A DNA stretch of 64,000 nt from Corallococcus soli (lineage in GTDB: Bacteria > Myxococcota > Myxococcia > Myxococcales > Myxococcaceae). Of the stretch, positions 44,844 through 54,055 are shown in pieces. Location of the stretch: the NCBI RefSeq assembly GCF_014930455.1, contig NZ_JAAIYO010000007.1, positions 403,432 to 467,431 on the forward strand. Reading direction: 5' to 3'. The position numbers and the translations under genes are program-made. Within the stretch, counting starts at the first letter, position 1, and every line of letters begins with the position of its first letter. A model generated the notes under the pieces. The model had not been told where the DNA came from. It saw only the letters and a program-made list of their open reading frames with translations, and made no database searches.

Positions 44844-45168
44844 GACACTTCTCCCAGGTGACTCGAGGACACCCGATGCGGTTCCCGGCGACGGGCGCCA
44901 GGCGTCGGGCAATCGCCGACATTCCAGATTGTCGTGAACGTTTCGCTCGGGTTGCGTGCTCCGGACAGAAACGACACAGCGCGGCACGGAACCGCCTGGA
45001 ATCACTGCGCTTCTCAATTCCCAATTCCTGGGACATAAACTAGTTTTCCATGTATTACGGCTTCCAGACCCATGCCCCATTCACGGGGATAGGTGGGTCG
45101 GAGACGGGGGCGGGTCCACGTCGGGCCGGGCCCCCGGTGAGGCAGTGCGACGACGGGAGGAGGCACCC
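44844..45168. other. 325-bp divergent intergenic region
   Basis: Lies between the RTX protein and the M23 endopeptidase. The segment near 45037-45055 is AT-rich compared with its surroundings (ACATAAACTAGTTTTCC) and could hold a -10 region for the M23 gene. No gene, RNA or obvious operator is recognised. Confidence 0.45.
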
Positions 45169-45714
45169 ATGAAGCTGAAGACGTTGATGTCCACCGTGGC
45201 GACGCTGGCCGCCGCGGTGGGGGCCGGACCGGCAACGGCGGCCACCGCGAACGGTCCCATCTGCGACACGGCGGCGTACGTGAACTCGACCACGTACTAC
45301 GGCTGCACCGGCGGCAGCCACACGGCGCTGGACATCGGCAACGGCACCTGTGGCGAGTGGAACCACCGGGGCATGCTGGTGGGCAACTACCACTACTACT
45401 ACTACGGCGGCTGCGCGGCGGCCTGCTACGGCTCCAACTGCAACGGGGGCGCGGGCAACTACTACGTGGTGTCGGGCGGCAGCGGCTGGGACTTCCGGCA
45501 GCTGCACTTCTACGCGAACGTCAGCTCCGGCACGAAGACGTGCGACCGCTGCGCCCTGGGGCTCGTGGGCGGCACGGGCAGCGCCACCGGCCCGCACGTG
45601 CACGCGGACAACCGTCAGTACGGCACGCGCAAGTCGGCCTGGTACACCAGCGTCGGCACCACGTGCGGCACCAACGCGTACTGCAACAACCGGCTGGGCG
45701 TCCCCACGCTGTAG
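45169..45714 (+). CDS. Secreted M23-family zinc endopeptidase (beta-lytic/LasA-like)
   Basis: 181 residues from the ATG at 45169, preceded by a strong GGGAGGAGG site five bases upstream. A signal peptide ends near Ala25. The M23 zinc site is complete: His51 and Asp55 in GGSHTALDIG, catalytic His113 in RQLHFYA, and HVH at 143-145 in SATGPHVHADN. At least ten cysteines suggest disulfide bonds. Homologues cleave peptidoglycan cross-bridges or Gly-Gly bonds in elastin and act in prey lysis. At ~155 mature residues it is short for the family, with no separate propeptide. Two HEAT-type genes follow on the same strand. Confidence 0.85.
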   Translation: MKLKTLMSTVATLAAAVGAGPATAATANGPICDTAAYVNSTTYYGCTGGSHTALDIGNGTCGEWNHRGMLVGNYHYYYYGGCAAACYGSNCNGGAGNYYVVSGGSGWDFRQLHFYANVSSGTKTCDRCALGLVGGTGSATGPHVHADNRQYGTRKSAWYTSVGTTCGTNAYCNNRLGVPTL

Positions 45715-45849
45715 CCCGCCTGCGCATGCTTCCGGCAGGGGTCGGCGCCGCGGCCCGCGCGCCCTGCCCGGAAGCCGTCGTCCTTCGTTCCCCCGCGATG
45801 CGCGGTGCGCGGGGTGCGCCTCCTCCTTGCGCGTGAGCCTCCTTCCGAC

Positions 45850-47019
45850 ATGACCTCTCGTCCCTCCTTCAAGGTCGCGCTCGCCGGCCTCGTGCTCCTC
45901 GTCGCCGTGGGCGTCGTGTGGTGGCGGGGTGCGGCCCGCTCCGACGTCACCGGCCATTCCCCGTCGGGCAGCACCTCGGGCCCGTCCCTTCCGGTATCCG
46001 GTCCCGCGACCAGCGCCTCCGGAACCTCCGCCCCCGCCGCGTCGAAGGCACCGCGTGAACAGATACCGATGCCCGGGTGCTGGGACGGGCTGGCGGCGTT
46101 GGACCAGGCCGCGACGCTGGAGTCGCTGCACGCGGCCGTGTCCGCCGCCATCCAGGCGCGGGACACGGCGCTGGTGGCCTACCTCCAGGAGCGCCTGACG
46201 GAGCTGGTGGGCGAGGATCCGGACAAGGGCCTGCAACTGGTGAGCTGGGCCATGAAGGCCGCGCCGCCGGAGCCGGCCATCTACCTGGAGGCCCTCAAGG
46301 CGGCCCCCGCCGTGCGCCACCCGCGCGTCAGCGAGAAGCTCCTGTCCGTGGCCGAGGACAAGTCGCTCGCGGCGCCCGACCGCGCCTCCGCGCTGGATGC
46401 GCTGGAGACCCAGCACCGCTTCACGCCGGGCACCCGCGACCGCCTCAAGGCCATCGCGCTGGACGACTCCGCGGACGCCGCCGCGTGGATGGCCACGCGC
46501 ACGCTGGGCCGGGTGATGAAGGAGGACTACCAGCGCACCGGCACATATGCGCCGTACTGGAAGGACCTGCTGGACATCGGCACCACGTCGGAGGACATGG
46601 CCGTGCGGCTGCTCGCGCTGGAGATGCCGTCGTACTCCGACCCGCTGCTCGACTCGGGCTCCATCGACACGCTGGCGAAGGTGATGCGCACCGACAAGGA
46701 GCGCGACGTGCGCGAGATGGCCGCCTTCCGGCTCGCCGTCACCGAGGATCCCCAGAAGGCCCTGTCCGCGTTCCGCGCCGCCTTCGACGGGGAGCAGGAC
46801 CTGTGCGTGCGCTGGGCCTTCCTGCGCTTCGCGGTGCGCGCGGCCGGCGCGGACGCCCTGCCGCTGGTGGAGGAGTTCGCCCGGAAGGACCCGCGCCTGC
46901 GGCAGGACTACCTGGACTTCAAGGCCCTGTACGCCACGGGCACGACGGACTTCGCGCGCATCTGGCTGGGCAAGAAGGAACACCACGACTGTGTCGTCGA
47001 GGAAGGAGCGCCGCACTGA
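45850..47019 (+). CDS. HEAT-repeat-like protein with N-terminal membrane anchor (first of pair)
   Basis: 389 residues from the ATG at 45850. An N-terminal hydrophobic segment (VALAGLVLLVAVGVVWW) is likely a membrane anchor or uncleaved signal. A Ser/Thr/Pro-rich linker follows, then helical repeats of HEAT type from ~100 to 389, including paired helices around MAVRLLALEMPSYSDPL. The stop overlaps the next gene's start (TGATG), so the two are translationally coupled. The gene starts 135 bp after the M23 endopeptidase. No enzymatic motif. A scaffold or an immunity or secretion helper for the endopeptidase is possible but unproven. Confidence 0.7.
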   Translation: MTSRPSFKVALAGLVLLVAVGVVWWRGAARSDVTGHSPSGSTSGPSLPVSGPATSASGTSAPAASKAPREQIPMPGCWDGLAALDQAATLESLHAAVSAAIQARDTALVAYLQERLTELVGEDPDKGLQLVSWAMKAAPPEPAIYLEALKAAPAVRHPRVSEKLLSVAEDKSLAAPDRASALDALETQHRFTPGTRDRLKAIALDDSADAAAWMATRTLGRVMKEDYQRTGTYAPYWKDLLDIGTTSEDMAVRLLALEMPSYSDPLLDSGSIDTLAKVMRTDKERDVREMAAFRLAVTEDPQKALSAFRAAFDGEQDLCVRWAFLRFAVRAAGADALPLVEEFARKDPRLRQDYLDFKALYATGTTDFARIWLGKKEHHDCVVEEGAPH

Positions 47020-47999
47020 TGGGCCCGCGAACGAAGAGGACGTGCGTGCTCTGGCTGTCCCTGTTGCCCGGGCTCGCCCTCGCGCAGGCAGCACCCGCCC
47101 CGGCGCCCACCCAGACGGCCTGCACCGTGGAGGGCATGCTGGACGAGGTGCGCGTGGCCATGAAGACGGGCTCGCCCGCCTACCAGCGCTATGCGCGCCT
47201 GCGCCTCAAGGAGGCCGCCATCGCCATGCCGCCAGAGGCGCTGGGCCGGGCGGTGAGCCAGGAGCGCGACCCCGCCGTGCTGGAGGCCGTGGGCGCCGCG
47301 CTGGCCACCAAGGCGAGCAACGCGCAGAGGCCGGAGCTGCTCCAGCCGCTGCTGTCCCGCGCGAAGCAGGACGTGGATCCAGGCTTGAGGGCGGCGGCGG
47401 TGCGCGCGCTCAAGGGCGCGCCGTCGGTGGAGTTCATGGCGAAGAACGGCGACGTCGTCACCTACGAACAGCTCGTGCGTGACAGCGCGCCCGAGGTGCG
47501 CCAGGCGGTGGTGGAGAACCTGGTGACGGAGAGCGCCGGCATCTACTTCGGCCACAACGCGGAGCTGGCGGAGACGGCGGTGAAGGTCGCCGCGGCGTCC
47601 AAGGACCCCGCGGTGGCCACCCGCCTGCTGGGTGAGGTCTCCATGGAGGCCGCGAGCCCGGACGCGGTGCGCCAGCTCACCTCCCAGCTGCGCTCGGAAG
47701 ACCCGGGCCTGCGCGCGGCGGCGGCCAGGGCCCTGGGCGGCGTGCCGGGCACCGAGTCCGCCGGGGCACGCCGCTCGCTCACCGCCCTGTACCGGAGCGA
47801 CAGCGACCTGGCGGTGCGCAAGTCGGCGCTGGAGGGGCTGGCGCGCCTGGGCCCGTCCCAGGCTCGGCCGCTGCTGGAGTCCCTGCGCGGCGTGGATCCG
47901 CGCATGGATCCCGAAATCGAGGCGTGGCTGGGCGCCCTCAAGCTGAACCTCCAGGAGTGGCACCTGCTGCTGCGAGAGAAGCAGCGGCTGCGCCCCTGA
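47019..47999 (+). CDS. Exported HEAT-repeat protein (second of pair)
   Basis: 326 residues with a signal peptide (VLWLSLLPGLALAQA). The rest is almost entirely HEAT/PBS-type helical repeats (DPAVLEAVGAALATK, DPGLRAAAVRALKG, DPGLRAAAARALGG, DLAVRKSALEGLARLG). GGAAGGAG upstream serves as ribosome site, and the TGATG overlap couples it to the preceding HEAT gene. Although both are HEAT proteins, their sequences are not closely similar outside the repeat consensus. Periplasmic location is predicted from the signal peptide. Confidence 0.75.
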   Translation: MGPRTKRTCVLWLSLLPGLALAQAAPAPAPTQTACTVEGMLDEVRVAMKTGSPAYQRYARLRLKEAAIAMPPEALGRAVSQERDPAVLEAVGAALATKASNAQRPELLQPLLSRAKQDVDPGLRAAAVRALKGAPSVEFMAKNGDVVTYEQLVRDSAPEVRQAVVENLVTESAGIYFGHNAELAETAVKVAAASKDPAVATRLLGEVSMEAASPDAVRQLTSQLRSEDPGLRAAAARALGGVPGTESAGARRSLTALYRSDSDLAVRKSALEGLARLGPSQARPLLESLRGVDPRMDPEIEAWLGALKLNLQEWHLLLREKQRLRP

Positions 48000-48156
48000 C
48001 GGCCTGGCAGCCCACCCCGTTCATCCAGGGGCGTTCGACGACGACGCAGGGCCCTGGAGTCGCCAGGGGCTGGCCTGTTCCGTGGCGGGCAACCTCGCGC
48101 GGGGCGCCGGAGGAAAAGGTGGCCGCGCGCGGAGGAGTGCGACAGGTTGGGGTGCC

Positions 48157-48954
48157 ATGTCCGACAGCGGTTTCGGCACGTCCACCCTCGCCCTGGCGCT
48201 CGCTGGCAGCGCGGTCACCATCCTCTCCACCAGCCTGGGCGCGCTGCCCGCCCTCGCGGCGCGTGACATCTCCCGGCGCTCCAAGGACGTGCTGATGGGC
48301 TTCAGCGCGGGCGTGATGCTCGCGGCCACGGCCTTCTCGCTGGTGGTGCCCGCCATCGAACTGGGCGAGCAGCGCTACCAATCGCGCTTCACCGGCGCGC
48401 TGATGGTCGGGGCCAGCATGCTGCTGGGCGGCCTGTTCCTGCACCTGTGCAACCGCTTCATCCCCCACGAGCACTTCATCAAGGGCCAGGAGGGCAACGC
48501 CCAGGCCGCGAACCTCAAGCGCATCTGGCTGTTCGTGCTGGCCATCGCGCTGCACAACTTCCCGGAAGGGCTGGCCGTGGGCACCGGCGTGGGCAGCCGC
48601 TCCATGACCATCGCCGCGCCCATCCTGGTGGGCATCGGGCTGCAGGACATCCCGGAGGGCTTCGTCGTCGCGCTCGCGCTGATGGGCGTGGCCTACAGCC
48701 GCAAGCAGGCGGTGCTGGTGGCGCTGTACACGGGGCTCGTGGAGGGGGCTGCCGCGCTGGTGGGCTTCTTCGCCACCTCGTTCGCGTCCGGCATCCTGCC
48801 GTGGGCGCTCGCGTTCGCGGGCGGCTCCATGCTGTACGTCGTCAGCGACGAGATGATCCCGGAGAGCCACCGCCAGGAGTACGCGAAGGAGGCCACCGCC
48901 GGACTGATGGTGGGCTTCGTCCTGATGATGTTCCTGGACGTCACGCTCAGCTGA
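48157..48954 (+). CDS. ZIP-family metal transporter
   Basis: 265 residues from the ATG at 48157. About eight hydrophobic helices. Metal-binding helix IV carries HNFPEGLAVG and helix V carries QDIPEGFVVA, the family hallmark with Gln in place of the second His; a His-containing loop (IPHEHFIKG) precedes them. ZIP proteins import Zn2+ or Fe2+/Mn2+ into the cytoplasm; direction and metal are not deducible here. It resembles the ZupT/gufA branch, and gufA was first named in Myxococcus. It stands alone, with an FHA regulator 92 bp downstream. Confidence 0.88.
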   Translation: MSDSGFGTSTLALALAGSAVTILSTSLGALPALAARDISRRSKDVLMGFSAGVMLAATAFSLVVPAIELGEQRYQSRFTGALMVGASMLLGGLFLHLCNRFIPHEHFIKGQEGNAQAANLKRIWLFVLAIALHNFPEGLAVGTGVGSRSMTIAAPILVGIGLQDIPEGFVVALALMGVAYSRKQAVLVALYTGLVEGAAALVGFFATSFASGILPWALAFAGGSMLYVVSDEMIPESHRQEYAKEATAGLMVGFVLMMFLDVTLS

Positions 48955-49046
48955 CCGGCCTGCGCCCCCTGCGCCCGGCCGCCCATGTGTTCACCCGGCC
49001 CGCCGCGGCCCCGCCGGGGGAGCCCGGACGTGCTAGCTTGAGGTGC

Positions 49047-50462
<1,416 letters not shown>

Positions 50463-50582
50463 GTGGACACTCGCGGCCACCAGGCCATTTTCCCCCTCCC
50501 CTGAAGGGACGGGGCGTGCATCCAATCGCTTGAGGGAGGCTCCCCGCGTTCATCCTTCCAGGAGCCCCTCGAGGAGACTCAC

Positions 50583-50864
50583 ATGAAGATGCAGCGGATG
50601 GTCGTGCTGTTGGGTGTGGGCTTGCTGGCGGGCTGTGGCGGTGTCGAAGCGGACGTGGACGCGCCGGCGGACCTCGCCACGCGCGAGGACGCGCTCCCGG
50701 CGTGCAACCACCAGTCCTTCGAGCGGGTCTTCTACGCGGAGGCGGCGAAGCTCACCGAGGTCGGCTGGTGGACCTGCGGCTGTGATTCCAACACCGCGTG
50801 GGTGTCGGGAAGGACGACCGCCTTCTCCACGACCTTCGGCGCCAGGGCGTGCCCGGGGTGGTGA
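50583..50864 (+). CDS. Small Cys-containing lipoprotein (DUF6289-like, tentative)
   Basis: 93 residues with a lipoprotein signal (LLGVGLLAGC, Cys18) and a GAGGAG ribosome site six bases before the ATG. The mature part includes FERVFYAEAAKLTEVGWWTCGCDSN and ends GARACPGW. This resembles short myxobacterial DUF6289-type proteins (FYsdaa.t.vVG....C.g). Function unknown. It is convergent with the Ser/Thr kinase gene, with 14 bp between stops. Confidence 0.65.
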   Translation: MKMQRMVVLLGVGLLAGCGGVEADVDAPADLATREDALPACNHQSFERVFYAEAAKLTEVGWWTCGCDSNTAWVSGRTTAFSTTFGARACPGW

Positions 50865-50878
50865 GCCTCACGGGCCCC

Positions 50879-52288
50879 TCAGCGCCTCGCTGAGAGCCGC
50901 CAGCGGTCCTCGGCCCCTGGCACCGGACTGGAGACGAAGTCCGCCTCCAGTCCACACAGCGCCGCGCTGGTGACGATGAGCGCGCCGTCGCCCCCGTCCT
51001 GGATCCACGAGGGCAGGTGCAGCAGGCCCCCTTCCCCTCCGGCGTCATCCCACGCGGAGGCCGCCGCATCCGCCCAGCCGTGGAGCTCGTCGCGGGCCAC
51101 CAGCCGGTCCACGTGCACGGTGACTGAGAGGCCGGAGGGAGCCTCGCCCCCGGTCAGCGCCAGCCCCACGTCCAGCACCCGTGCGCGCAGCTCGCGCTCG
51201 CGGAGCACGTCATCCGGCAGGCTCGCCACGGCCAGCAGGCACGCACTGCCCACCACCCGCACCTCCAGCCCCGCTTCCAGCGCCAGCGTGCTCGCGCGCT
51301 CCAGCCCTGCGTCCAGTGCCTCCATCGCGGCCGCGTCCGGGGCGCCGGGGGTCCGCCCCTCCACGTACAGCCCCAGCGCGCGCGGCGCCTCCACCGGCGC
51401 CGCGCCCCCCAGCACCGCGCCGCGAAGGGCGTCCAGGAGCACATCCACGTCCGGGTAGCGCTCCTCGCGCTCCTTGCGAAGACACCGGAGCACCACCGCG
51501 TCCAGCGCCGAGGACACCGGCGCGTGCTCTCCCGGGCGTGGCGGAGGGGCGTGCAGGTGCTGCTGCTCCACGTCGTGGCGCGTGGTGCCCCGGAAGGGCG
51601 GCAGGCCCGTGAGCAACTGGAACAGCAGCACGCCCACGGCGTAGAGGTCCGTGCGCGCGTCCGGCACCTGCCCGCGAATCTGCTCCGGCGCCATCGACAG
51701 GGGCGTACCCAGCACCACGCCGGTGTGCGTGAGGGACGAGCTGCCAGGGGCCCCCGGCACCAGCCCCTTCGCCACGCCGAAGTCCACCAGCTTCACCGCC
51801 GGCCCACCGCGTCCCTGCGCGAGCCGCACCACGTTCTGCGCCTTCAGGTCGCGGTGCACCACGCCCGCCGCGTGCGCCACCCGCAGCGCGGCGCCCACCT
51901 GCTCCATCACCGCCAGGACCTCCCGCGGCGACAGGGGCCCGCGCGAGGACAGCTCCGCGGCCAGGTCCTGTCCCTCCAGCCACTCCATCGCGATGAAGGG
52001 CCGGCCATCCGACAGCTCGCCGTACCCCAGCACCGTGACGATGTGGGGGTGGCGCAGCCGCTGCAACGTGGCCGCTTCGCGCCGGAAGCGACGCAGCGCC
52101 ACCGCGGCCGTGGCCACCTGCGAATGCAACACCTTCAGCGCCGCGGGCGCGCCGGAGCGTGCGTGCCGCGCCCGGTACAACGCGGACACGGGGCCCAGGA
52201 CCTGGACGCGCTCCACCACCCAGTCGCCCACCAGCGCGCCGGGCCGCAGCTCCTCGCCGTAGAGTGCCTCCTCGCCGGTCCCCGCCAT
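50879..52288 (-). CDS. Ser/Thr kinase with degenerate Gly loop and cyclase-like tail
   Basis: 469 residues. Kinase domain about 20-290: Lys52 in AALKVLH, HRDLKAQN with Asp147, DFG at 169-171, SMAPEQIRG. The glycine loop is degenerate (VLGPVSALY instead of GxGxxGxVY). No membrane helix is present. Residues ~300-469 resemble a worn-down nucleotide-cyclase/His-kinase-like domain (CLLAVASLPDD, VTVHVDRL, ALIVTSAALCGLE) without metal-binding Asp pairs. It follows the Cys-rich lipoprotein gene by 3 bp, suggesting co-translation. In myxobacteria such soluble kinases often pair with an anchored partner, which the upstream gene could be. Confidence 0.85.
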   Translation of the reverse strand: MAGTGEEALYGEELRPGALVGDWVVERVQVLGPVSALYRARHARSGAPAALKVLHSQVATAAVALRRFRREAATLQRLRHPHIVTVLGYGELSDGRPFIAMEWLEGQDLAAELSSRGPLSPREVLAVMEQVGAALRVAHAAGVVHRDLKAQNVVRLAQGRGGPAVKLVDFGVAKGLVPGAPGSSSLTHTGVVLGTPLSMAPEQIRGQVPDARTDLYAVGVLLFQLLTGLPPFRGTTRHDVEQQHLHAPPPRPGEHAPVSSALDAVVLRCLRKEREERYPDVDVLLDALRGAVLGGAAPVEAPRALGLYVEGRTPGAPDAAAMEALDAGLERASTLALEAGLEVRVVGSACLLAVASLPDDVLRERELRARVLDVGLALTGGEAPSGLSVTVHVDRLVARDELHGWADAAASAWDDAGGEGGLLHLPSWIQDGGDGALIVTSAALCGLEADFVSSPVPGAEDRWRLSARR

Positions 52289-52291
52289 GGG

Positions 52292-53878
52292 TCAGCGCTT
52301 CCGCGGCTCCTTGGGCAACCGGTCCGTGTCCTCCCTGCGGGGAGGCGGCGGCTCCGACCAACGAGCGCACAGCGCGTTGTGCTGCTCATCCACCAGGTCG
52401 CACGGGCCGTTCAGGAACACGGTGACAGGCTCCCTCCAGATGTGGAGGGCCCGGTCCCTGCACGCCACGAAGTCACCATCGCCCACGAACAGCGAGCCAT
52501 CCTCCGCGAGGCACTGTCCCGTCCCCTTGGCGTCCCAGCAGGCCCCCGTGACCGTGGCCGCGCAGTCCTCGTTCGAGCCGGGAAGCGCGCACACGCGGTA
52601 CGTCGCGTAGGCCAGGCCCTGCACCCAACCCGGGTCGTAGCAGGAGTAGAGGTCCCTGAAGATGGGCTTCGCCTGGGGCTGCGTGGGACGCTTGACGACG
52701 TAGCGATCGCGGGACTTCACCACCTGCACGTTGATGTCGCCGCGCAGGGCCCCCCGGCCGAACATGTTGCCGTAAAAGGCCCCTTCGCGGATCCGGTACA
52801 CGCCCCGCTCGGACAGCGGAAGCTGCGCCGTCGGCGTCACGTCCACATTCGCCTGACCCATCGCCGTGCTGTCCCAGGGCGCGGTCATCACCGTGAAGTA
52901 CCCGCCCTGCGCGGGGCAGCTGAGGCTCACCGACGGATTCGTCGCGGCCGTGGGCAGGGGCGACGTGGAACCCTCCGTGCAGCCCTCGCTCGACGCCATC
53001 CACTCCGGGGACGTGCTGTCACATCCGGAGATGCCTGCGCAGACGCGCATCACCATGCGCGCGCCCGCGCTGGAGCCCAACGGAGCCCCCAGCCCACACG
53101 CCGAGGGACCTCCCGTCGGGCCTCCCGCGCCCACCGACACCGTCTGGCCCGCGGGGCACCACCCCACCGAGTGCATCGACCAACCACAATCACGCTCCGC
53201 GCCCACCGCCGCGCCGGCACACGGCGCCGCGCTGCCCACCTGCGTCCGCGAACCCTGGACGTGGTCCAGCGGCGCCGCCCAGACATCCAGCGCGAAGGGC
53301 TCCGCGATGGAGAGAGGGGGCTCGTGGATCTCCCCGCGCATCGACAGGCCCACGCGGCGATCCAGACCGTTGTTGCGCGCCAGCAGGCAGGCCGTCACGC
53401 GCTTCAGGCACGCGGAGTCCGGCGCCGGAGCGCTCGTGCGCCACTGGGGGCACAGGCCCGCGCCGCCCGCCCACTCGCTGCGCTGCGAGCCCGCGGGCAG
53501 GAAGGGGTTGAGCCACGCCAGGGTCTCTCCTTCCGCCAGCGCGCAGCCCACCAGGTACGCCATGAAGCGCTGCGCGTACGGATCATGGAGCTGGTTGGCG
53601 ATGAGGTCGCTCGCCGCGCCGGGGACCTGCGCATCCGGGTCGAAGAGCGACTCCAGTGAGTGCGTCGCCAACGCCTCGTTGGCGTCGTGGTTCGCGGCGA
53701 TGGCGTTGAGCACCAGCTCGCGCGTCGTGAGCGAGTTGGCGATGCGGATCTCCGCCGCCTGCGTCCCCATTCCGGTGTCGGAGCCTCCAGCCCTCGCCCC
53801 TTCCGGGAGCACGGGCTCACACCCCGCCAACGCCAACAGCAGGAAACACCAGGGGACTCGGGGGAATGGGAAGGCCAT
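52292..53878 (-). CDS. Cys-rich lipoprotein upstream of kinase
   Basis: 528 residues from the ATG at 53878, giving a lipoprotein signal (CFLLLALAGC, Cys20). Without a known domain, the protein has about 20 cysteines spread in pairs, e.g. CAGAAVGAERDCGW and CDLVDEQHNALC, suggesting a disulfide-rich extracellular or periplasmic protein. Its stop is 3 bp from the start of the Ser/Thr kinase downstream, so the two are likely made together. It may be a surface sensor for that pathway (inference). Confidence 0.65.
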   Translation of the reverse strand: MAFPFPRVPWCFLLLALAGCEPVLPEGARAGGSDTGMGTQAAEIRIANSLTTRELVLNAIAANHDANEALATHSLESLFDPDAQVPGAASDLIANQLHDPYAQRFMAYLVGCALAEGETLAWLNPFLPAGSQRSEWAGGAGLCPQWRTSAPAPDSACLKRVTACLLARNNGLDRRVGLSMRGEIHEPPLSIAEPFALDVWAAPLDHVQGSRTQVGSAAPCAGAAVGAERDCGWSMHSVGWCPAGQTVSVGAGGPTGGPSACGLGAPLGSSAGARMVMRVCAGISGCDSTSPEWMASSEGCTEGSTSPLPTAATNPSVSLSCPAQGGYFTVMTAPWDSTAMGQANVDVTPTAQLPLSERGVYRIREGAFYGNMFGRGALRGDINVQVVKSRDRYVVKRPTQPQAKPIFRDLYSCYDPGWVQGLAYATYRVCALPGSNEDCAATVTGACWDAKGTGQCLAEDGSLFVGDGDFVACRDRALHIWREPVTVFLNGPCDLVDEQHNALCARWSEPPPPRREDTDRLPKEPRKR

Positions 53879-54004
53879 CGCGCGAACGCTCCTTCGGCAG
53901 GATTCGGGGGACGGGGCGAGCCGGACCAAGCACTCGGCGGGCCAGTGCTTCCGGCGAAGCCCCCGCCCCCGAAGGAAACCCCAGGCGTGCCCTTCTTGTC
54001 TGCA

Positions 54005-54055
54005 TGTAGCGCGAAACGTTACGGCCACCGGCGGCTGTAGCGTTTCGCGCTACAG
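54005..54055. promoter_or_regulatory. 14-bp perfect inverted repeat with an alternative nested hairpin
   Basis: TGTAGCGCGAAACG (54005-54018) and CGTTTCGCGCTACA (54041-54054) are perfect inverted complements with a 22-base loop. Within the right part, CTGTAGCG (54035-54042), TTTCG and CGCTACAG (54048-54055) form a second, mutually exclusive hairpin. It overlaps the stop of the large kinase and lies upstream of the lipoprotein-kinase pair. There is no U-tract, so it may be a terminator of non-classical type, an RNA switch or an operator. Confidence 0.5.

Noticed and set aside
40913..44861. Long plus-strand frames of 913 and 567 codons
   Set aside because: Antisense to the NPD-like, spermidine-synthase-like, lipoprotein and RTX genes, which have clear motifs; the plus frames are low-complexity.
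44844..45168. Possible sigma-54 promoter before the M23 gene
   Set aside because: No GG-N10-GC element matching TGGCAC-N5-TTGC with acceptable spacing was found by eye.
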